This document shows, piece by piece, positions 7,196 to 9,042 of a stretch of DNA of 9,042 nt. Numbering within the stretch: the first letter of the stretch is position 1; the number at the start of each line of letters is the position of its first letter. Both the position numbers and the translations under genes were made by a program. This DNA comes from Kiritimatiellia bacterium (GTDB taxonomy: Bacteria > Verrucomicrobiota > Kiritimatiellia > RFP12 > UBA1067), in the NCBI GenBank assembly GCA_017459225.1, contig JAFUDL010000210.1:1-9042 (forward strand). Direction: 5' to 3'. Under the pieces are notes generated by a model that had not been told where the DNA came from, made no database searches, and worked only from the letters and a program-made list of their open reading frames with translations.

Positions 7196-8032
7196 GTGAG
7201 AAGCTACTCCCACACGGCCATGGACACCAAGTTCACGGTGTCCTTCGGCCCCAACGAGGCCGAGGCGCTGTGCGCCTCGGCCGCTGTAGCGTGTTTTGCG
7301 CGCATCGACGAGGTAGAGCGACTCCTCACGAAGTTCAGCGACACGAGCGACGTGGCCGTCGTGCGCGGCATTCCGTCCGGCGGAGTGGCGGTGGTCTCGC
7401 ACGAGATGATGGATGTTCTTGTGGCAAGCGTGAAGGTGTGCGCCGCAACGGGGGGCGCATTCGATCCCACCGTGGAGGCGCGCAGTTTCGGCGAACTGAT
7501 CCTTGACGTGGAGAACTTCCGCGTTGGCGTGAAGAACGCCCCGGTAGAGCTCGACTTCGGCGGAATCGCGAAGGGATACGCGCTCGACGAGTGCGCGAAG
7601 ATTCTCCGTTCCGAGCAGTACGAGCTCTCCGACTGGCTGCTGGACGGTGGCACCTCGACGCTGCTTGCCTCGGGTTCGCGCGCGCCTGGCGAGGAGGGAT
7701 GGCCGATCGGCGTGGGCGGCGTGTGGAAGGACCGCACGAAGCGTCCTACGGTGGTGTGGCTTTCTGGCGGCGCGCTCTCGGGAAGCGGATTCGAGCTGCG
7801 AGGCGAGCATGTGCGCGACGTGCGAAAGGGCGGTGCGGCCGTACGCTGGGCGCAGAGCTGGAGCCGCGCGGATTCGGCGGTGGTGGCTGACGCTCTTTCA
7901 ACGGCGGCGCTTTCCCTCGACTCGAGCGAGATATCATGCGCCTGCCGCGACCTTGGCGCAAAAGTGCTTGTGGCCCGCCGTCAGGGCAGGTTCATGGATA
8001 GATTCAGGGATCCTCTTGCGGTTTTTGGCTAG
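7196..8032 (+). CDS. apbE: ApbE-like FAD:protein FMN transferase
   Basis: ApbE moves FMN from FAD onto a Ser/Thr of an FMN-binding domain in Rnf, Nqr and other exported redox proteins, using Mg2+. Family motifs in order: SHTAMDTKF at 5-13 (usually AMGT), FSDTSDVAVV at 47-56, ATGGAFDPTVEA at 84-95, the hallmark VELDFGGIAKGYALDE at 117-132, LLDGGTSTLLASG at 148-160, LSGSGFELRGEHVRD at 194-208 and the Mg-site region ADALSTAA at 231-238. At 278 residues it is shorter than typical exported ApbE (about 320-350), with no signal peptide or lipobox, so it may act in the cytoplasm. The usual DPxTG motif reads DVRKGG (208-213). The GTG start at 7196 is chosen because ATG 7220 would cut off the AMGT-like motif. 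It begins one base after the cytochrome stop. No recognisable FMN acceptor motif (S/T-G-A-S/T in a suitable context) is seen in the neighbouring exported proteins. Confidence 0.85.
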   Translation: MRSYSHTAMDTKFTVSFGPNEAEALCASAAVACFARIDEVERLLTKFSDTSDVAVVRGIPSGGVAVVSHEMMDVLVASVKVCAATGGAFDPTVEARSFGELILDVENFRVGVKNAPVELDFGGIAKGYALDECAKILRSEQYELSDWLLDGGTSTLLASGSRAPGEEGWPIGVGGVWKDRTKRPTVVWLSGGALSGSGFELRGEHVRDVRKGGAAVRWAQSWSRADSAVVADALSTAALSLDSSEISCACRDLGAKVLVARRQGRFMDRFRDPLAVFG

Positions 8033-8041
8033 GTGGACCAC

Positions 8042-8071
8042 TTTCCACGCCGGCACAAGTTGTGGTATAAT
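8042..8071 (+). promoter_or_regulatory. Sigma70-type promoter of the final membrane-protein gene
   Basis: A perfect TATAAT lies at 8066-8071. TTTCCA at 8042-8047 is the best -35 candidate, four of six matches, with an 18-base spacer. The predicted start near 8078 leaves a leader of about 25 bases. It shows that the last gene can be transcribed apart from the apbE operon, although read-through is not excluded because no clear terminator follows apbE. Confidence 0.6.
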
Positions 8072-8087
8072 GACGGCAATCTCATCG

Positions 8088-8094
8088 AAAGGAG
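8088..8094 (+). promoter_or_regulatory. Ribosome binding site fixing the final gene start
   Basis: AAAGGAG lies nine bases before ATG 8104, an ideal spacing. An in-frame TTG at 8095 immediately follows this site and is too close to it to be the start. Confidence 0.8.
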
Positions 8095-8103
8095 TTGCAT
8101 CTT

Positions 8104-9042
8104 ATGGAAACTACTGAGAAGAAGCTGGGATTCTTCGCCCGCCTGTGCAAGGGTCTGGCGCATCCGGTGACGACGTTCATATTCGGCGTGGCGCTGCCGT
8201 TCGCGGCGGTGTCAATTGAAATCTGCACGGGAATGTGCGACGAGGCGTTTAGCAACCCGCTCACCGGCAACGTCGCAATGCAGCTAGCGATGTCGCTCGT
8301 GCCGGTGTGCAACTTCATCGTGTGGCTGAGCTGCCTGAAGGGATGGGGCGTGGGCAGCAGATGTCTGCGCGCGCTGTGCGGCCTCTCCTTCGGCATCGCG
8401 GTGGTGTATGCCGTGGCGTTCCTTCCGCTGGCGGTCGTCGGCGCGATATTCTGCTGCTTGGCGTTCTGGTACTTCGGAGTTGGTCTTTTGGGCATTCTGC
8501 CGTCCGCTCCGCTCTTCGCCGCCCTCGCCGCGCTTGGATTCAGGCGAAAGCTGAACCGGCTGCGCGAGGAGGCTGGCGGCGCCGCGGTGAAGGGTTTTGC
8601 CTGGGGACTATCCGCGGCGGCGATAATGTGGCTTGCGCTTCTCGCGGTCCACATCGTGATGGCATACGGCGTGAGCCTCGCCGCGCGGGACGATGCGGCG
8701 GAGTCGGCAAAGGGCGTCCGCATTCTGCGCGCTCTTGCGAACGAGGACGCCGTATGGTACCTTCTGTATGACTACGGTTCGCGCGGCAACCTGCTTGCGC
8801 CATTGGCTTTTTTCGAGTGGGCTCAAGAGCAGATATCCATGGAAAAGCGTCGTCTCATCTTCTACCGCGTCACCGGGCAGGACACAGATCCTCAGCCCTG
8901 GTGGAGAAGAGGTGCCAGAAGACGGCGCTTCCTAAGCTGGGACGCCTTCGCCGGCGGCGAGAAGATGGGCGGCGTGCTCGACGGCCTGTCGCTCAAGGGC
9001 TCCAGCTACACCACCGTCGATGACGAGCCGGGCTGTGCCTGA
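8104..9042 (+). CDS. Polytopic membrane protein, function unknown, possibly truncated
   Basis: A 312-residue protein with a mostly hydrophobic N-terminal half. Probable helices lie at about 21-43, 59-78, 90-115, 112-146 (one or two passes) and 165-193. Residues 195-312 are hydrophilic, with a basic patch RRGARRRR at 269-276. There is no cleavable signal; the N-terminus METTEKKLGFFARLCKGLAH suggests a cytoplasmic start. From memory, the stretch FYRVTGQD...GGVLDGLSLKGSSYTTVDDEPGCA (253-312) resembles the linker before a beta-rich VIT-like domain in large (about 900-1000 residue) membrane proteins such as the PEP-CTERM or MSEP-CTERM integral membrane families. Here TGA 9040-9042 ends the frame just where that domain would begin. 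It could therefore be a truncated or frameshifted member, or a natural short form. I cannot assign a function. It has its own promoter and ribosome binding site. Confidence 0.75.
   Translation: METTEKKLGFFARLCKGLAHPVTTFIFGVALPFAAVSIEICTGMCDEAFSNPLTGNVAMQLAMSLVPVCNFIVWLSCLKGWGVGSRCLRALCGLSFGIAVVYAVAFLPLAVVGAIFCCLAFWYFGVGLLGILPSAPLFAALAALGFRRKLNRLREEAGGAAVKGFAWGLSAAAIMWLALLAVHIVMAYGVSLAARDDAAESAKGVRILRALANEDAVWYLLYDYGSRGNLLAPLAFFEWAQEQISMEKRRLIFYRVTGQDTDPQPWWRRGARRRRFLSWDAFAGGEKMGGVLDGLSLKGSSYTTVDDEPGCA

Noticed and set aside
7058..7810. 250-codon open frame on the minus strand
   Set aside because: It is antisense to the cytochrome end and apbE, both supported by motifs; its composition is typical of a shadow frame.
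8033..8048. GTGGA...TCCAC hairpin after apbE as a terminator
   Set aside because: The stem has only 5 bp, no T-run follows, and it overlaps the -35 region of the next promoter.

Overview
All genes in this window lie on the + strand of a GC-rich bacterial genome. The mix suggests an uncultured, probably gut-associated member of the Verrucomicrobiota/Kiritimatiellota/Lentisphaerota side of the PVC group: a pectin-backbone lyase, a multihaem cytochrome of the sort common in Planctomycetes and Verrucomicrobia, several secreted proteins of no known function, and sharp TATAAT promoters in a GC-rich background. This placement is an inference from gene content. No rRNA, tRNA, mobile element or CRISPR array is visible.

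Layout. (1) Bases 1-759 are the 3' part of a rhamnogalacturonan endolyase (PL4 type). (2) Bases 760-904 hold a short open tail in another frame, a GC-rich hairpin, an array of 7-bp repeats and a near-consensus sigma70-type promoter. (3) Bases 905-8032 look like one transcription unit of six genes: a secreted or lipid-anchored protein resembling an inactivated metallopeptidase, an argininosuccinate lyase (argH), an ExbB/TolQ-type and an ExbD/TolR-type protein, a membrane-anchored multihaem cytochrome c, and an ApbE-like flavin transferase. Genes overlap (ATGA) or are 1 bp apart at every junction except argH-exbB, where 42 bp intervene. (4) A second TATAAT promoter at 8042-8071 drives a polytopic membrane protein whose stop codon is the last base of the window.

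How the genes may work together. ExbB and ExbD form a proton-driven motor in the inner membrane. The cytochrome has a Sec signal peptide, seven CxxCH haem sites outside the membrane and a C-terminal five-helix membrane domain with histidines placed as for b-haem. ApbE normally attaches FMN covalently to exported redox proteins. The tight exbB-exbD-cytochrome-apbE block is therefore a candidate envelope electron-transfer module with an attached proton-driven motor. No TonB, outer-membrane receptor or FMN-binding substrate domain is visible, so the role of the motor and the flavin acceptor remain open. I could run no homology search; family calls rest on motifs and memory of the families.
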